Part shown: in pieces, positions 38,301 through 50,780 of the stretch
How the letters are laid out: the number at the start of each line of letters is the position of its first letter
Numbering within the stretch: position 1 is the first letter of the stretch
DNA from: Apteryx mantelli
Taxonomy: Eukaryota; Chordata; Aves; Apterygiformes; Apterygidae
Direction of reading: 5' to 3'
NCBI RefSeq assembly: GCF_036417845.1
Contig: NW_027118693.1
Coordinates: 568,001 to 632,000 of the forward strand
DNA: 64,000 bases
Program-made: the position numbers and the translations under genes
The notes under the pieces: generated by a model
Told to the model about the DNA's origin: nothing
Database searches by the model: none
What the model saw: only the letters and a program-made list of their open reading frames with translations

Positions 38301-41300
38301 TTTTTCTCTCTGTTCCCTGCTCTTTGTTCAAATGCTTGACTTCTAGGTCAGGGAGTGTGCTGGTCTTGGGCGAAGACTACCTTGGGCATGCTCTAAAAAG
38401 CTGTCACTTTCACAAATCTCTGGTTAGCAGCCTTGTCATGAAGGTAATAGACTAATCTCTCTAAAGTTCTTGGCTAGTGCTGAAAGGCAAAGGCTCTCTA
38501 GTTGTTTGCAAGGAGCCTAATTTCACCCTCTTATTTCCATGCTACTTGATGCACTCATACTGTCACCTCTTCTACAAAAACTGTACTGTTGCCTGCTGTA
38601 AGAAAACACCCTGTTTAAAGAATAAGCTTGTGACCTCCCTTAAGGGCTGCTTTGCTAGCTGGGGCCTGGATTAGATGTAAACTTCCTGTGAGTTCTAGTT
38701 TTTATATGACCTTAAGTCATCTTGGTTGGGGAACTTAAGTCCTTCAAAGCTGACTTGAATTAATTTGCAAAGGAAAAGGGATGATGTTTCTACCCTCAGT
38801 GCTGGGAAATGATGCTATCGTGACTGGTCAGTGTGGGAGCAGGATCAGGCTGTGGGAACTACTCTGCTTGATCTTTCTCCAGCTGTTGTCTGATGTGAGC
38901 AGGCAGGAATTCTATTTTGTGGGTTAGTATTTGGCCCTGTGCTTTTATATTGCAAAGCCCTATCCCCTCTTTCCTATTACTTGTCCCTACTTTGCATCAG
39001 AGAAAGATTGGATGCTTCAGTGCACTGGAGTGCTAACCCTGGAGGGAATTCCCTGTGCTCTGATATACCTGATGTGCTCTGAGTTGGATCCTGTGCCCCT
39101 GGACAGGGTGAGGTGATCAGGTGAGATCAGGATGGGTTTAGGAGCAGCTGAGAAAAGGCATTTATTTGCTGGAGAAGGGCAGGGCTGCTTTCAATAGCAG
39201 CATTTTGCAGTGATCCATGCTCCCAAATGGGGCACACTGGTGCTTTTCCAGTTAGAAACCTCTACAGGCCTCAGCATTCACTCTTCCTTCTTCCAGAGGT
39301 TCCTGCCGGAGGCCTCTTCTGTCAGGTCCTGGCAGTAGGACCAGACAGGTCCTACAAAGCTTTGTTTTGCTTCCCTCTGCCCTGCAGAGGAGGAAAGGGG
39401 ATCAATAAATCTGCTTCGGATTGCCTTACAAATCAAGCATGAACTTGTGACAATTCCAATACTGCCTTTGTGTGGCTTGTTCAGAAACCCCCTGATGCCT
39501 GTGAGGGTGACAGGCATCTGACCTGATCAATAACGCAGTTGCCCTTTGCTGCTGCAAACCAGGCAAGGCACCTTCTGTGAATACAGAGTATAGGCAGCAA
39601 ATAATTACCCTGGTTGTGGTGCTTTCTGGACATTGGTGCTTGCCCCTGTGGTAATGGAAAATCCATTTGCAGTATTGACTTCCCAGTCTCCTTTTGATTC
39701 TCATATTTGTTTAGGTTTGGAAATGCCTTGAGATTCTTCTGCAGTGAATGTGGAGGGGAGGTGATCCAGAGGATAATTAACAAGCTGAATGCTGATGTGG
39801 CTGTTTTTTGTGCCATCCTCAGTACCGATACTGTCTTTCTGTCCACTTGTGTTAAGCCCTTCATAAACTCTGGGAGCTCAGTGGAGCAGGAATGCTGGCC
39901 AGGTAGGCAAATTCAGACAGATTCCTGCCCATCTCTACTCCTGCATTGCCCACTTGGGCATCTCTGCGAGTTTCAGCAGTCTCCTTTTTTATTGCAGAAT
40001 TCTTCAAATGTTAGTTTTGTCCTTACTCAACTCTGCAGCTCTCAGAGGTGGGCGAGGGAGTTCAGCTGCTTACTGGTCTGAGTTCAGCACCTGGGGGTGA
40101 TGGAAGCAAACTCTGGACTTTGTTGCTCTTAATCAGTTTCTTATCAATTAGCAGCTTGCCTTCTCAGCTGAGTGTACCAGGACTGCTGGGGCAAGAGTTG
40201 GGACAGGCAGCAGAAACACTCCTAAGGTCTGGCAGATCTTCAGCTCAAGATATCTCTGTAAAGGGCCCCTATGGCAGCTTGCAAATGGGACTGGGATTAA
40301 TGGAGAGAATTAGTGTGTCAGGGAGGAGTGTTTGAAGAGACCAGAGCAGAGAAGTGGGAGAAGAGCAGGAGAGTACTGTTCAGAGAGGGGTTCAGTCTGG
40401 GTGGGATTTGGCCAAGGAGGAGAAGGATAGAAGGGAAGGAGCTGAAGGATAGAGGGCCTAAGTTTCCTAAGAAACAGTATCCTCACCTACTTCAGTTCTG
40501 CAGGAGCTGTTATTCCCTAGAAGGAAAAATATCCTGAGCTATCTGTTTTTGAGGAAACAACAAACTGCCTTTACCTTACAGTGGTCCTTCCTCTAGCAGA
40601 GACATCAAAGAGCTTAGTCTTGGGCATGCTGTCCCCACTGAAACGTGATTCTCTGTCTCAATTGGGCTGATTTTTGGAGGAATATCTGGCTGGCATGTTC
40701 ACAGGCACCTCTCACGTTGGGAACCAAGTGCTGCCTTCCCTCCCCACCTCTCCTGTGGGATGGTTATTGCAGCTGTAAGCTGAAGGTCACTTCAAATGTC
40801 ATCTTCATTTAGGTGCCTTGATAGGGTAATTATGGCTGAAAATACAAGGTTTACCAAACAAATTAGAGTGCAGTGTTTACCCTGCAAGAAACTGATTGGA
40901 AGCGCTGCCTTTTTTTTTTTTAATAGAGAGAAAAGCAATTTTAAACCTTCAAAATGGTTCTGCCTGTAATATCTACTGTTGCATATGTCTCACTTCCTAT
41001 CCCTTCTTGCTGATCCTCAGCAGATGAGGGGATGCAGTCTGTGATGCAGTGTCTGTTCATCCCCTGCTCATATGCCCTGGTCTGGATCCCCTCATCCTCA
41101 TTGTGGAGCTGAACCATGAGCCCAGAAGGGTGAATGAGCATCAGCTGCAGAACCATGGGGACTTCATGCTTTGTAATAGTCTAGCCACTGGAGGAGTGGG
41201 TGTAAAGCAGGGAAGATCACATCCTAGATGGTCCTGAGTATTTCTGAGCTCCCTTGAAGACTAAGGAGTTCAGGGTGTTAGCAACCTCCAGGGATGGCTC

Positions 41301-43994
41301 AGCACCATGCTGGATTAAGGAACTGAGGGTCTCTTAGGCTTTTCGTACAGTAGAATAATTCAAGCAGTACAACCTTCCTTGAGGAACACAGGAGAAAGCA
41401 TACAGGGTAATGCACACAGCTACAATAGCTACAGATGGAGATGTTCTTGGACAAAAATGCAGTGACAGCATAAGCAGGCAAACAGGCTTGTGTGCAGTAT
41501 TCAGTGCGTGAACATGGAGTCTGTTGCCTTCTCTATGGAAACAGTGGGGAAATAAGACAGCCAGGAGCTGAGATGCTCAAATTCACATCAGTTACCTGTG
41601 CTAACTTCCTCATGTGTGCATTCCTTGTACCCTACTGGGATAAGTTCCTATACAGGGGAGGAGTTGTGCCTCCTCCAAAGGCTGCACTGGCTGATAAATT
41701 ACAAAAAATTCTCTACACAACTATATCAGCACAAAAGTGGTTTTGGAGCAGACTAGAGGCTTATTTTGCTCCCACTGAATTAGTTTCCCTTTTCTTCTGT
41801 CTGCTGGTTTACCCACTCTAGGCAGAAGAACCAAAGTCTTATTTCTTTTCATTTGCGTTTTAACTCAGAAACAAGATTAAGTAACAGTCCTTAAAGGAAA
41901 GTTTCAACGCAGATTTCCCTTTTTCTTCATTTACTTTCTTTAAGATCCAGTGTGAAGCTAAACAAGCTTTTATATTATTAGTCTCAGGATTTCCTTATTC
42001 TGGCTTTGATTTATGGTCACACCTGGAGATTCTCAACTGTGTAAGAAGATTTGGCACACATCTCAGGTTTAAAAGTTGCAGAATTAAATAAAATGGAGAA
42101 CTCCTTCCAGAAAACCTGATGGTTGCAGATCTTGGCTCAGGTTTTCATACCTTCCCATTGTCAATACTGCTGTAAAGAACTTGGCTCAAAAGAGAATGCA
42201 GCAAACTCTAGAGTAAACAACGTAAGGAAGGACAGAGGGCCCAAAAGCTTGGTTTCATTCCCCTGCAGTTGAGCTAGCTTTTCCTATTTTCTCTGAGGAA
42301 TCTCATTCACCAAAGTATCTATGCAAAAAAATCTGAGCAGACATAGCAAATTCCAAGAAAAAACTTTTTTTTGGATTGACTTAATGTGGAAGGGATTCTT
42401 GTGTCAAAAGGAGTCAGCTCAGTGGAAAGATGTGTACATGCTTGTCTGCAGAGACAAGATCAAGTTACTAAGAATTCCAGAACTTATATTAACTCACATG
42501 TTGACTTTTTTTTGCTCATTTCCTGACTAAATGTGGCTGGGCAAAAGTAAAATTTAGTTGGAATTTTGTCATTTTCTTTTTCATATTGGAATATAAGTAT
42601 TTCCAACATTTTGTTCTCATGGGCATGTTTCTCATGTCAGCTGCACCCATTTTAAAATGGAAGTCCAAGGGAAAATTGTTGCTGCTGGTTTGCATGGTGT
42701 ATGCATAGCAGTGTTTTGCTATTGCTATGGCCATGTGTATTATGGGGTTTGGGACTGGCAGTTTCCAAAACAAGGGGAAAATAATGCAGTAACCAAAAAC
42801 TTAAACTTGGTCTGAGTTGAGAAAAATGCTTCTTTTAGAATATGATCTTCTCTCTCCTGTTCAAATAAAGTTATAAGGAATTTTGAAACAAGCTGTTCAG
42901 ACTGGCCAAGAGAGATGCATTCATTCTGCAAATTTTAAGATGAAATGACTTTACTAAATAAATACCAAAATATTTCTTGCTAGAAAGCAAAAAGCAGAAC
43001 CTGAAGAAATGTACTCAGCTGTATTCCAGTGTCTTCAAAGGCTTTTATATTGCAAAATTGTACTGACTTGTGACTGTTCATGAAGTATCACTACTGGGAA
43101 AAGCCCACTCTGTAGCCAGCTCCTGAACATTAAAAAATAAAAAATAAAAAAAAAAAAAGGAAAAAATCTACAAAAACTATTTGTATATAATCAGCTGCAA
43201 CTGCCCGGTGAGGACTGCTTCTCTTCAGAAGTTACCATCTGTAATAATTTCATCCTTTAATTCAAAGCCCTGGCTTTACATCTTAAAAAGTCTTCCTCAG
43301 AGAACAGCAGAGCTGAACAGCCTTTTCTCCTGTGACAGCTCCTGCAGAACCCGCTGGCACAGCTGTACAGCTGGGGGAGCAGGGTGCACCAGTTCTGTCA
43401 TAGGATCCGCTGTGCAAAATACTGGTTATTCATCCCTGTTGCTTGTTGGAAGCCTTGGCTTGTTCCAAGGTTGTGTTGTGCTTAAGTCTGGTTGTTTTTA
43501 TATAAGAGTGATGATTATACAGACTCAGCCACTTTTAGGTTCAAGGAACAGCAGGACACGGCACTACTGATTTGAGTAATTGCACCAGTTTTAATGCACT
43601 TCCCCGAAGCCTTGGCAAATCACAGGTGTGTTTGATGTTAGAATCCCTGTGCAGATAAGGGCACAAAAAATGCATGGCACCCATGAGTCTTCCCCCCATG
43701 GGAATGTCACCTAAATCCAGAGAGAGATGGGAATCAACACAGCCCTTGATTCATGCTTCATGTGTACTAGGAGGGAAGAACTTATCATAACACTTGCAAA
43801 CAATACTCTTGGCAACAAGATGAAGCTGTATTTTCCCATGTGTTTTGGTTAGGGACACCTTTTCACAGCCTTCAAGACTTCTAAGACTGGCTGATTTAGT
43901 CACGTTCAGCACTTCTGAGGATTTCTGCCACCAGGAATAAAAACCTAGGTAATACTAGAAGGTATTTAGAAAGGAAAAGACAAAAAGAACCTAC
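35331..43994. other. Gene-free stretch
   Basis: No recognisable gene. AT-rich, low-repeat blocks near 36430-36570 (several TAAT cores) look like candidate conserved non-coding sequence but cannot be tested here. 43130-43170 is A-rich simple sequence. Confidence 0.45.
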
Positions 43995-44112
43995 CTGCAT
44001 CTTGCTCAATAGCTGTCGAACCAAAACTCCTGTTCCTGGGATCCTGTAAAACTGTTGCATAGTGGCAACTGCCGACTGCATAGCTTTGCCTGACTGCAAG
44101 GCAAGCATTCGG
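43995..44112 (-). other. Orphan exon-like open frame
   Basis: On the minus strand a 118-base segment is open for 39 codons. A good acceptor (CCACCCCACAG) precedes it and a good donor (CAG then GTAGGT) follows it. The encoded peptide is helix-like (KAMQSAVATMQQF, then RQLLSKMQ). It has a faint resemblance to ESCRT-III CHMP helices, which I do not trust. No partner exons were found, although a GC-rich block lies upstream on the same strand at 44.3-44.6 kb. It may be one exon of an unrecognised minus-strand gene or chance. Confidence 0.25.
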
Positions 44113-44280
44113 CTGTGGGGTGGAAGCAAAGAGCCGTGTTCTTAATCATCACCGAGAAATAAAGAAACCGATCATAAGATGCTGCACAGTCAGTTGTCAA
44201 GTCTCCGGGTAAGAAAATTTCATCCATAGCAAAACAAGAAGAGAATTCAACAGCCTCTCTTTCTTTGGTCCCTTTGGTAA

Positions 44281-46561
44281 TATCATCTGGTAGCAGGATG
44301 GGCTAAAGACCCACGTTCACAGCACCCGTCTGGACGGGCCCGTCCAGTCCAAGCAATTACAAACGGCAGCAATCCCCCCTGGACCACTGAGGCAGACGCA
44401 GGTCTTTGGTACAAAGCAAGCTTAGAAAACACTGGACAAGCTCTGTCTTGCGTGCAAAGGGGGCTCCTCGCTTCTCCCCGAGACCTCCTCTCCACGCTGC
44501 CACCTGGCCAGCACGAGATTTCTCCTCTGCTACAGCAGCACGGCCACAAAACCCCACAGCCTACCTACGGCTGCCGCTGTCCCGTCACACCAAGGAAACA
44601 GCTTCACAGGCCTGGGCCACCCCAGCAAGGACAAGCTCAGCTTTACATGGGCGTTTGAACACTGAGGAAGTAGCTGTACTTCAGAAACACAGCCGGAAAG
44701 CTTGCTGGCACTCAGTTTCAGTGGAGCCGTCCTCTACGCAAGGCAGGTACCTGGCAAGTTTTCGGAGGAGGAAAATGAACTCCACTCGCCCCAAGGAGTT
44801 TGGTGGGCAGGGGGATTGCGCTGCTTGGTTTGGGTTTGTTTTCCTCGGAGGGAGGGAGGGAGATGCCCTACGGCACCGGGGAAGTCTCTCTCTCTGTCTC
44901 TCCTTGGCTTTACCATCCTTACCCTATGGGGTGGCAATTCATCTCCGTTAGCAAGTGACCCTTTTAGCCAGCCTGGCACATGGGGCAGCTTGCTGGGCAA
45001 ACGGGACTCGTCCAGCAGCTGTCAGCAGGGGATGCGCTTGGAGCTGGAGGAGTCGGTCTTGAGAGGGGGTGTAGCCATGGCTGGGAAGTGCCAGGCTGCA
45101 GTGGGCTGCTGTTGCCCCAGAGAGAGGGTGTCGGGGCAGCGGTGCTGCCACGTGGGGAGCGGCACGCGCACACTGCCCCTTTGCCAGAGCTTCCCCTGCA
45201 CCAGCACCTCACACCCCTTTGGGCACTGCAGCAAAGGCAGCGTCTTTCTCACACCGTTCACAGGTTTTGAGACCTGTGAGCCTGCCCTGCTCATTGGGGC
45301 TCCCGGCACACTTGGAGAAGGCGATGACCGCTGACAGACAGCAGCACGGCCTCTCCCTGCTCAAAGGAGAAAGGCCAGCCCTGCTCAGAGAGACCTTCCT
45401 GAGCTAAAGAGCAGCACCGCTGCTCTGGAGCAGGGAAAGCTTGTGTCCCTAGAGACACTTCGGGCCATGAGCTTGGAGGCCTAAGGTCGCCAGCACCATT
45501 CCTGCCCGACAGGCCTCTAGTTTAGCCTGCTCTTCTAGGAAGGCGGGTGTCCTTCCACTAACTGAGCAGGAAGAGTTCCCAGCAGCTTTGGCTGAGCTCC
45601 GCTCCAGATTTGGGTGTTATTCAGGGAAGCTCGGGGCCCTTCCTTGTGCGTTTGGCGCCCCCCAGGAAGAGGAGTCTTCGGGGAGGGCGAGGTGTGGGGC
45701 AGCACGGAGTGAGCCAGAGCAGCGTCCTGGTCGGCAGCGCTGCCTGCGCGTGTCTCTGAGCACCCATTTACTGGCTTGGGTGCTCTGGCTGGTGCCTGGG
45801 AAAGGCCAAGCCCTGGGCACACATGGCCGTGCCCGGGGAAGGCCTGGCATAGGCTTGTCAAGGGCTGGCTCGGCCTTGCTCTTGAACTCTCCTGCAAGCC
45901 AAGGGCAGGCCAGGGCTGCAGGCCGGCCCCGCGGTGGCCTCGCAGCAGCGGGGCGGTGGCGCGGGAAAGCGGCGACGCAACAGTGCGCGGTTGTGCTGGT
46001 AGTGCCAAGCGCTGGGAGACCGGCTGCGGCGAGCAGAGCTGCGTGCCGCTGGAGTGAGAGGTGCCAGCGGAGGGTCGCAGCTGCAGAAGGGCTCTTGATA
46101 GGAGCCACGGAGCATTATCTCGCTGCTGGCCTCCGAGACCTAGACGGACTGCTGAGTGCAGAGGAGAAGAGGGGCAAGGTGCATGCTGGACGGATGCAGA
46201 GGGCTCAGCTTGGGAGCCGGCGACCACGCAGGGCTGCTCTGGGGCATGCGGCAGTGCAGAGGGAAGTGGCAGCGATAGACAGAGGGCAGTGGAGGCTCTC
46301 CGGGGGTCCTGTCTCTCTGCCCATGCCGGATTCCAGCTCGGCAGACGGCAGGGGTGGCGTGCAAGGACGCAAGGGCTTTGGTCTACAGGCTTTGGAGCTG
46401 CAGGGAAGGAGGAGACAAAGCAGAGAGCTGCTGTGGAATAGGCCACTCTTTGCACTCTCCTTGTCTCCTTGGGCTCTTTAAAGAGCATTTCTGGTACGTG
46501 CTGGGCAAGAAGCCTCTTGAGATGGTGGCCCGAATGCCCATGAGCGTCTCTGTCTTTTTAG
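44281..46561. other. GC-rich, CpG-bearing block before the FSIP2-like gene
   Basis: Base composition changes sharply here from AT-rich to GC-rich, with frequent CG dinucleotides, strongest at about 45.6-46.4 kb. Overlapping long open frames occur on both strands, as expected in GC-rich DNA with few stop codons, and none resembles a known protein. The first recognised FSIP2-like exon lacks an in-frame ATG, so its start exon and promoter probably lie in this block. Confidence 0.5.
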
Positions 46562-49500
46562 CTCAGGCGCAGAAGACAGCAACTCCGAGTAGGATGTCCT
46601 GAGCTGCTGGATATCCCGCTCGGGGTCAAACTCCCGTTGCTGCCTGGCTCCAACGCTGTCTTCTACCGGACCGAGCTGGGGGAAAAGGTAAAAGCAGGGC
46701 AACGGGGGAGGAAAAGTCCCTCCTTTTGCATTATCTCCTTGCCCAGACCCATTGAGCAGCCTGCAAAAGAAAGAGCCTTTCACAGAAATCAGCGTGGCGA
46801 CGTGCTGTAGAGTGGGAGCTGCAGTCCTCAAATGAGGCAGGCCTCAGCGGGCAAAGCAAGCTCCGGGCTCCATGCCGCTGACAGAAGGCAGGAGTTGCAA
46901 AGAGCAGGGCCCGATACCGGCCACAGGTCAGCAGAGCGTCTCCCACCGCTGCTCTCTGCCCGTGCACGAGCTTGCCAGAGCCAACGCCAGCCTGCCTTGT
47001 GGCGCCGTGCAAGCGTGCCGCTCATGCCCTGCGTGCAGTAGGCAGCAAGGCGTCCAGGTGCTGGGGGAAGGGCTCCTTCTGGCAGGGCCCGAGATGTGAA
47101 TCCAGGCTCTGCAGGCAATACCCTCAACCTCGGAGGCCTGAAAGCACTACCCTATGGGCTGACAAAGCTCGGAAGTCTCTTTCTCTCTTTCCTGATCTCT
47201 CCTACCCTGCTCATGCTGCGGACGATACTTTCTGCAGCTTCACCAGCCATCCGGTTATTTCAGTCTGGGAGATCCATACTGCCGCTCCCTGAGCTCCGAG
47301 TACAACAGTCTGCACGACCCACATTTGCGAGCCTACTACCACCGCAAAGACAACCTCTGGCGACTAAGGAGAGGAGGTTACATCACCAGCGACGGCAAAG
47401 TAGGTTGGACATCAGGGTGAGAAGAGCAGTTTCCATCGGAGGGGCAGCGGCAGGTTGCCAGAGCGCTTGCTGCAGCCGCTTCTTCCGGGTGGAGGGCGCA
47501 GGGCTGCTGGGCTGATTTCCCTGGGGGCAGAAGGAGCCCAGAGCCCGCTCCGGGAATTTCCACTCCTGCTCTTCCAAGGCTGTGCCGCGCTGCCTCGGCG
47601 CCGATGGAGCAGCGGGCGTGTGGGCTGGCAGCGGAGCGAGGGGCGCTGCTCCCCGCTGGCTGGCTGGCTGGCTGGGAGCAAAGCCGCCAGCCGCTGGGCA
47701 GGGCAGGCTGTGCAGGGGAGCAGCTCCCGCTGCCTTAGCGCTCTTTGGGGCAAGGCAGGCTGCGGAGTGAGCGTGACAAGTGGTGGCTGCTTTCTCCCCC
47801 TCATCTCGCCATAGGTCGTTTGCACCCTGCGGGAGTTCAACGAGTACAGGCAGTACCTGACCACGCTCAAGACAGAGGCCGACAAAATGTACCGTCGAGA
47901 ACAAGTACGTAAAGCTCAGGGTTCACAGGGCTGGGGCTGGGGGCGGGCAGGAAAGTCATCCCCCAGCGCCTGCCGGCAGTGCCGAGGGAAGTCCTTCTCT
48001 CCTGCCCTGGGTGCGCGGCTGAAGCAGAGCGCTGCTCTGGGCCAGCGTGAAGCCTGCACACGCAGGCACGTGAGAGCATGTTGTGGCAAAGGGGAGCTAA
48101 AGCCTGCTGTCAACTTTCAGCAAATGCTTCGAGAACAACCGGCAAAATTAAAGAATGCCCCCGAACTGCCGCAAGGCATGGACATTTCTCACCTGCGAGA
48201 GCGGCTGCTGTGGGAGCAACGAGAGAGCCTGAGAGCTGCAGAGCAGGACGTGAGGGCCAGGTAAGAGGCAGCACAAGGAAGGCTTGCGCTCGGAGCGGGC
48301 CCGTGGCCCTTCGGCGAGGTGCTGCCTGGGGCCTTGTGTTCCAGGAAAGTGCCCAGTTGCTGCGTGAGCAGAGGCTGGTTGTGCCTAGAGTGGTGCAAGC
48401 AGTGCCTGGAGGCTGGCAAAGGCAGCTGGAAGCTCTTTGGGGCACTGGAGCCAGGAAGCCCAGAGCAGGAGGAGGGCAGGGGCTGAGCAGGCAACGGTCT
48501 GGGCAAGACAGCTCCAGGCGCTCTCTTTCAGCCATCTGTATGTCTCTTCCAAGGTATCTCGCCAGGATTGCGGAGAGCATGGAGAAGCCTGAGGCTCCTG
48601 AAGAAGACGCACGCCTCCCCCAGCCGGCTGAGCAGGAGCAGGTGTGCCTGGCACTCTCAGTGGGCTCTTGTGCTCTCAGACTCCGCCACTCAGCACAAAT
48701 CCCTTAGCTGCACCACGTGTCCCCACGGTCCCTGTTGCTGGTTTCTCGTGTGTCGAGCAGCCAAGCATGCAGCGTCCCTGAGGCCAGTAGTGGCAGTGCT
48801 TAGCCTTTGGCGGGTTGGTTTCCTCCTGCAGGAGCTCAGAGGTTAGCTTAGAGAAGAGCCTGCTGTTGCCCGATTCTCATTAGCGGGGCATGTTAAATGC
48901 TGCCCTCTCATTAGCGGGGCATGTTAAATGCCGCCCGGCTCCATCCTGTGGCACAGCCTGACAGGCAAAGCATGACAGCAGCTGGGTGCTGCAGGAAGAA
49001 GGACTTATTTTTTTTCTCTTGGTCTCAAAACTCACCTTCTTTCCATCAGCACTGGAAAAGGTGCAAGCGAGCCTCCGAGAAGAGGCGGAGGTGTCATGAG
49101 AGCAGGCAGCAGCCATGGCAGAAGAGCGCAGAGTCCAGTCCAACAACCTAACCTCCTCCCCCTCCTCTACCCTTTTCTTCACCAGTCACTCATCACTTCC
49201 TGCTGGTTTCTCTTACAGAAGCCTGTAACGAAAGAAGTGCATCACCAAGTCCGCACCACGCTGGCATGGACTTCGCTGACAGAAGCCCAGGAGCTGGAAA
49301 AGCTGGCTGAGAGCGTGCTCGAGGAAGTGCTGGAGAGGGTGAAAGAGCTGCGTCCGTCAGTGCACATCCTAAGGAGGGCTCCCCTGGCAATCAGTGGAAG
49401 GTTATTTGCTAGCGCGAGAAGGGCAGAGCCTTCGGAGACGTCACCTGCAGATCTCCAGCAGGAAATTGCACAGGTGGCTAGAGCGATTGCAGCAACCCTT

Positions 49501-50424
49501 TTGGATCGCTTGGGGAAGCGTTTGGTAGGCAGCCCGTCAGACGCCTCTGAGGCCAGGCTGTCGGCCAGGCGGAGGCAGCAGCGCGTTGCCGGAGGAGCCA
49601 CGCGAGCTGGCAAATGGGGAGAAAGCAGAGCGAGGCAAGCTGAGGTGGCAGGCTGTGACGGAGCATCTTCTCTGCCTTCTCGGGACCAAATCGCCACAGA
49701 TGCTGTTGAGCGTGTTGTAGCCACCTTGCAATCCTTCGTAGCTTCCCAATTTGAACGGCACTTCCAGTGCAAATTTTCTGACATCCTGAAGCTGCCCCTT
49801 GAGGCTATTTCCAAGAGAGAACCGCAGCCACCCCAGACACCTGTCTCCACCCAGGTCACAAAAGAAGGGCAAGGATCAGCTAGTGCCTCTGGACATCGGA
49901 CACCAGACGCCACAAGGTTGCCCCTGCTGCAACCTTTGCAAAATGTTGCTGCTGTGTCGCAAGAGAGTAGCACACTTGCAAGGCGTGGCATCCAAAATGC
50001 CATTTCCAACGTTCAGCACCTCCATGCAGAATTAAAAGCGTATGCGGAAATGATCGTCCGTGATGCTCTTGACACCCTGAAGAAGGAGAAGAAGTTGTTA
50101 GAAAAAGAAATGCATGCCAAGGCAAGATGCTTTGAGGACACTTCAGAAGAAAGCACCGAGGAGAGTGGGCTAGTGGAGCAGCTAGTAGAGCAGTGTGGTC
50201 GCCCTCTGAGCACAGCGGCTTCAGGAGGGAACTGTGGAAGGCGGGTCGCAAAAGAGCCCAGACCAAGAGGTGGGAAGGAGAGCTCTCTGGGCCAGGGCTT
50301 TCTAAGGCCGGAAGAAAAGAAAATCCCTGCTAAAAAATTACACAAGCGTCCAGCAGGCATGAAGCTCCCACCTATCACCAAATCTAGTATCTGGACCTCA
50401 CCAGTTGTAACAGGACATGCGTAA
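46562..50424 (+). CDS. FSIP2: FSIP2-like gene, short form
   Basis: Six exons: 46562-46687, 47238-47399, 47815-47904, 48121-48260, 48554-48641, 49219-50424 (with stop), all with AG/GT borders and compatible phases. Exon 1 has LLDIPLGVKLPLLPGSNAVF; exon 2 DPYCRSL, SLHDPHLRAYY and GGYITSDGK; exon 3 CTLREFNEYRQYLTTL. These match the conserved N-terminus of FSIP2, which binds AKAP4 in the fibrous sheath of the sperm tail. Exon 4 and 5 encode charged helical sequence. Exon 6 (401 codons) is low-complexity and helical, with a Lys/Glu-rich stretch near LKKEKKLLEKEM. The visible protein is about 603 residues, far short of mammalian FSIP2 at several thousand. The start codon lies upstream and was not found. 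It could be a truncated paralogue, a short avian form, or the front of a gene whose later exons lie elsewhere. Confidence 0.75.
47366..47996 (+). repeat. Segmental duplication, source-side copy
   Basis: These 631 bases of the FSIP2-like gene (last part of exon 2, intron 2, exon 3, start of intron 3) recur at 63258-63883. By eye the two copies differ by a 5-base indel in a GGCAG repeat (near 47699) and about seven substitutions. Because this copy sits within an intact exon series, it is the likely source. Confidence 0.93.
48875..48936 (+). repeat. 31-bp tandem duplication in FSIP2-like intron 5
   Basis: Two adjacent 31-base units begin TCTCATTAGCGGGGCATG and differ at only a base or two. They lie in the intron between exons 5 and 6. 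Confidence 0.85.
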
Positions 50425-50482
50425 TCACTATTCTGCTGCTTCTTTTGCTAGTTCTGAACGAGCTGTGAATTTAGAGTAGGAA
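50425..50482. other. FSIP2-like 3' flank
   Basis: Short non-coding sequence between the FSIP2-like stop codon and the Ty3/gypsy-like relic. No AATAAA is seen, so the transcript end of the FSIP2-like gene is undefined. Confidence 0.4.
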
Positions 50483-50780
50483 TCAGTTAAACAGCAAATA
50501 GGTTTCTTTGTCAAAATCAATTAAGTCCTTTTCCCAGCCAGTGCAATTGTCTCCCTGGAATATCATATTCTGCTTGGCTGCCATTTCTTCAGGAGCTTTT
50601 GCTGGATAATGTTGATGTTTTATAGCTTGATTTAAATCATATGGATCAATGCATATGCATACCTTATTTGGATTTTCAATTACAACCATATATTTAGCCT
50701 AAATGAATTATCCAGGTTATAGTTTTAGCTACATAGAGAATTTTTCATAATGTCCAGTTCAATTTTTACTTTCTCTGTAA
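50483..50780 (-). mobile_element. Ty3/gypsy-type reverse transcriptase relic
   Basis: On the minus strand 50689-50483 is open and reads VVIENPNKVCICIDPYDLNQ, then AIKHQHYPAKAPEEMAAK, then a degenerate segment ending TYLLFN. This is the order of the first conserved RT block of Ty3/gypsy pol (I-DP-DLN-AIK--HYP---EE). The region upstream (about 50780-50700) continues it in shifted frames (KVKIELDIM, then TW), matching the expected sequence before that block. A stop follows LFN and at least two frameshifts are present, so it is dead. No LTR, integrase or gag was found. It is AT-rich compared with the FSIP2-like gene beside it. Confidence 0.6.

Noticed and set aside
43995-44112. Resemblance of the orphan exon to ESCRT-III CHMP3 (KAMQS, IP, R.L.SK.M)
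   Set aside because: The match needs a seven-residue insertion and rests on few residues in a helical, low-information segment.
45535-46488. Open frames of about 300 codons on both strands before the FSIP2-like gene
   Set aside because: They overlap each other in opposite directions in GC-rich DNA where stop codons are rare, have Pro/Ala/Arg-rich compositions and show no family resemblance.
47383-47904. A 173-codon minus-strand frame, also present in the copy at 63270-63791
   Set aside because: It is antisense to FSIP2-like exons 2 and 3 and their intron. Its presence in both places is explained by the DNA duplication.
48102-48707. A plus-strand frame of about 200 codons overlapping FSIP2-like exons 4 and 5
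   Set aside because: It is in a different frame from the exons joined by the canonical splice sites and has no homology.
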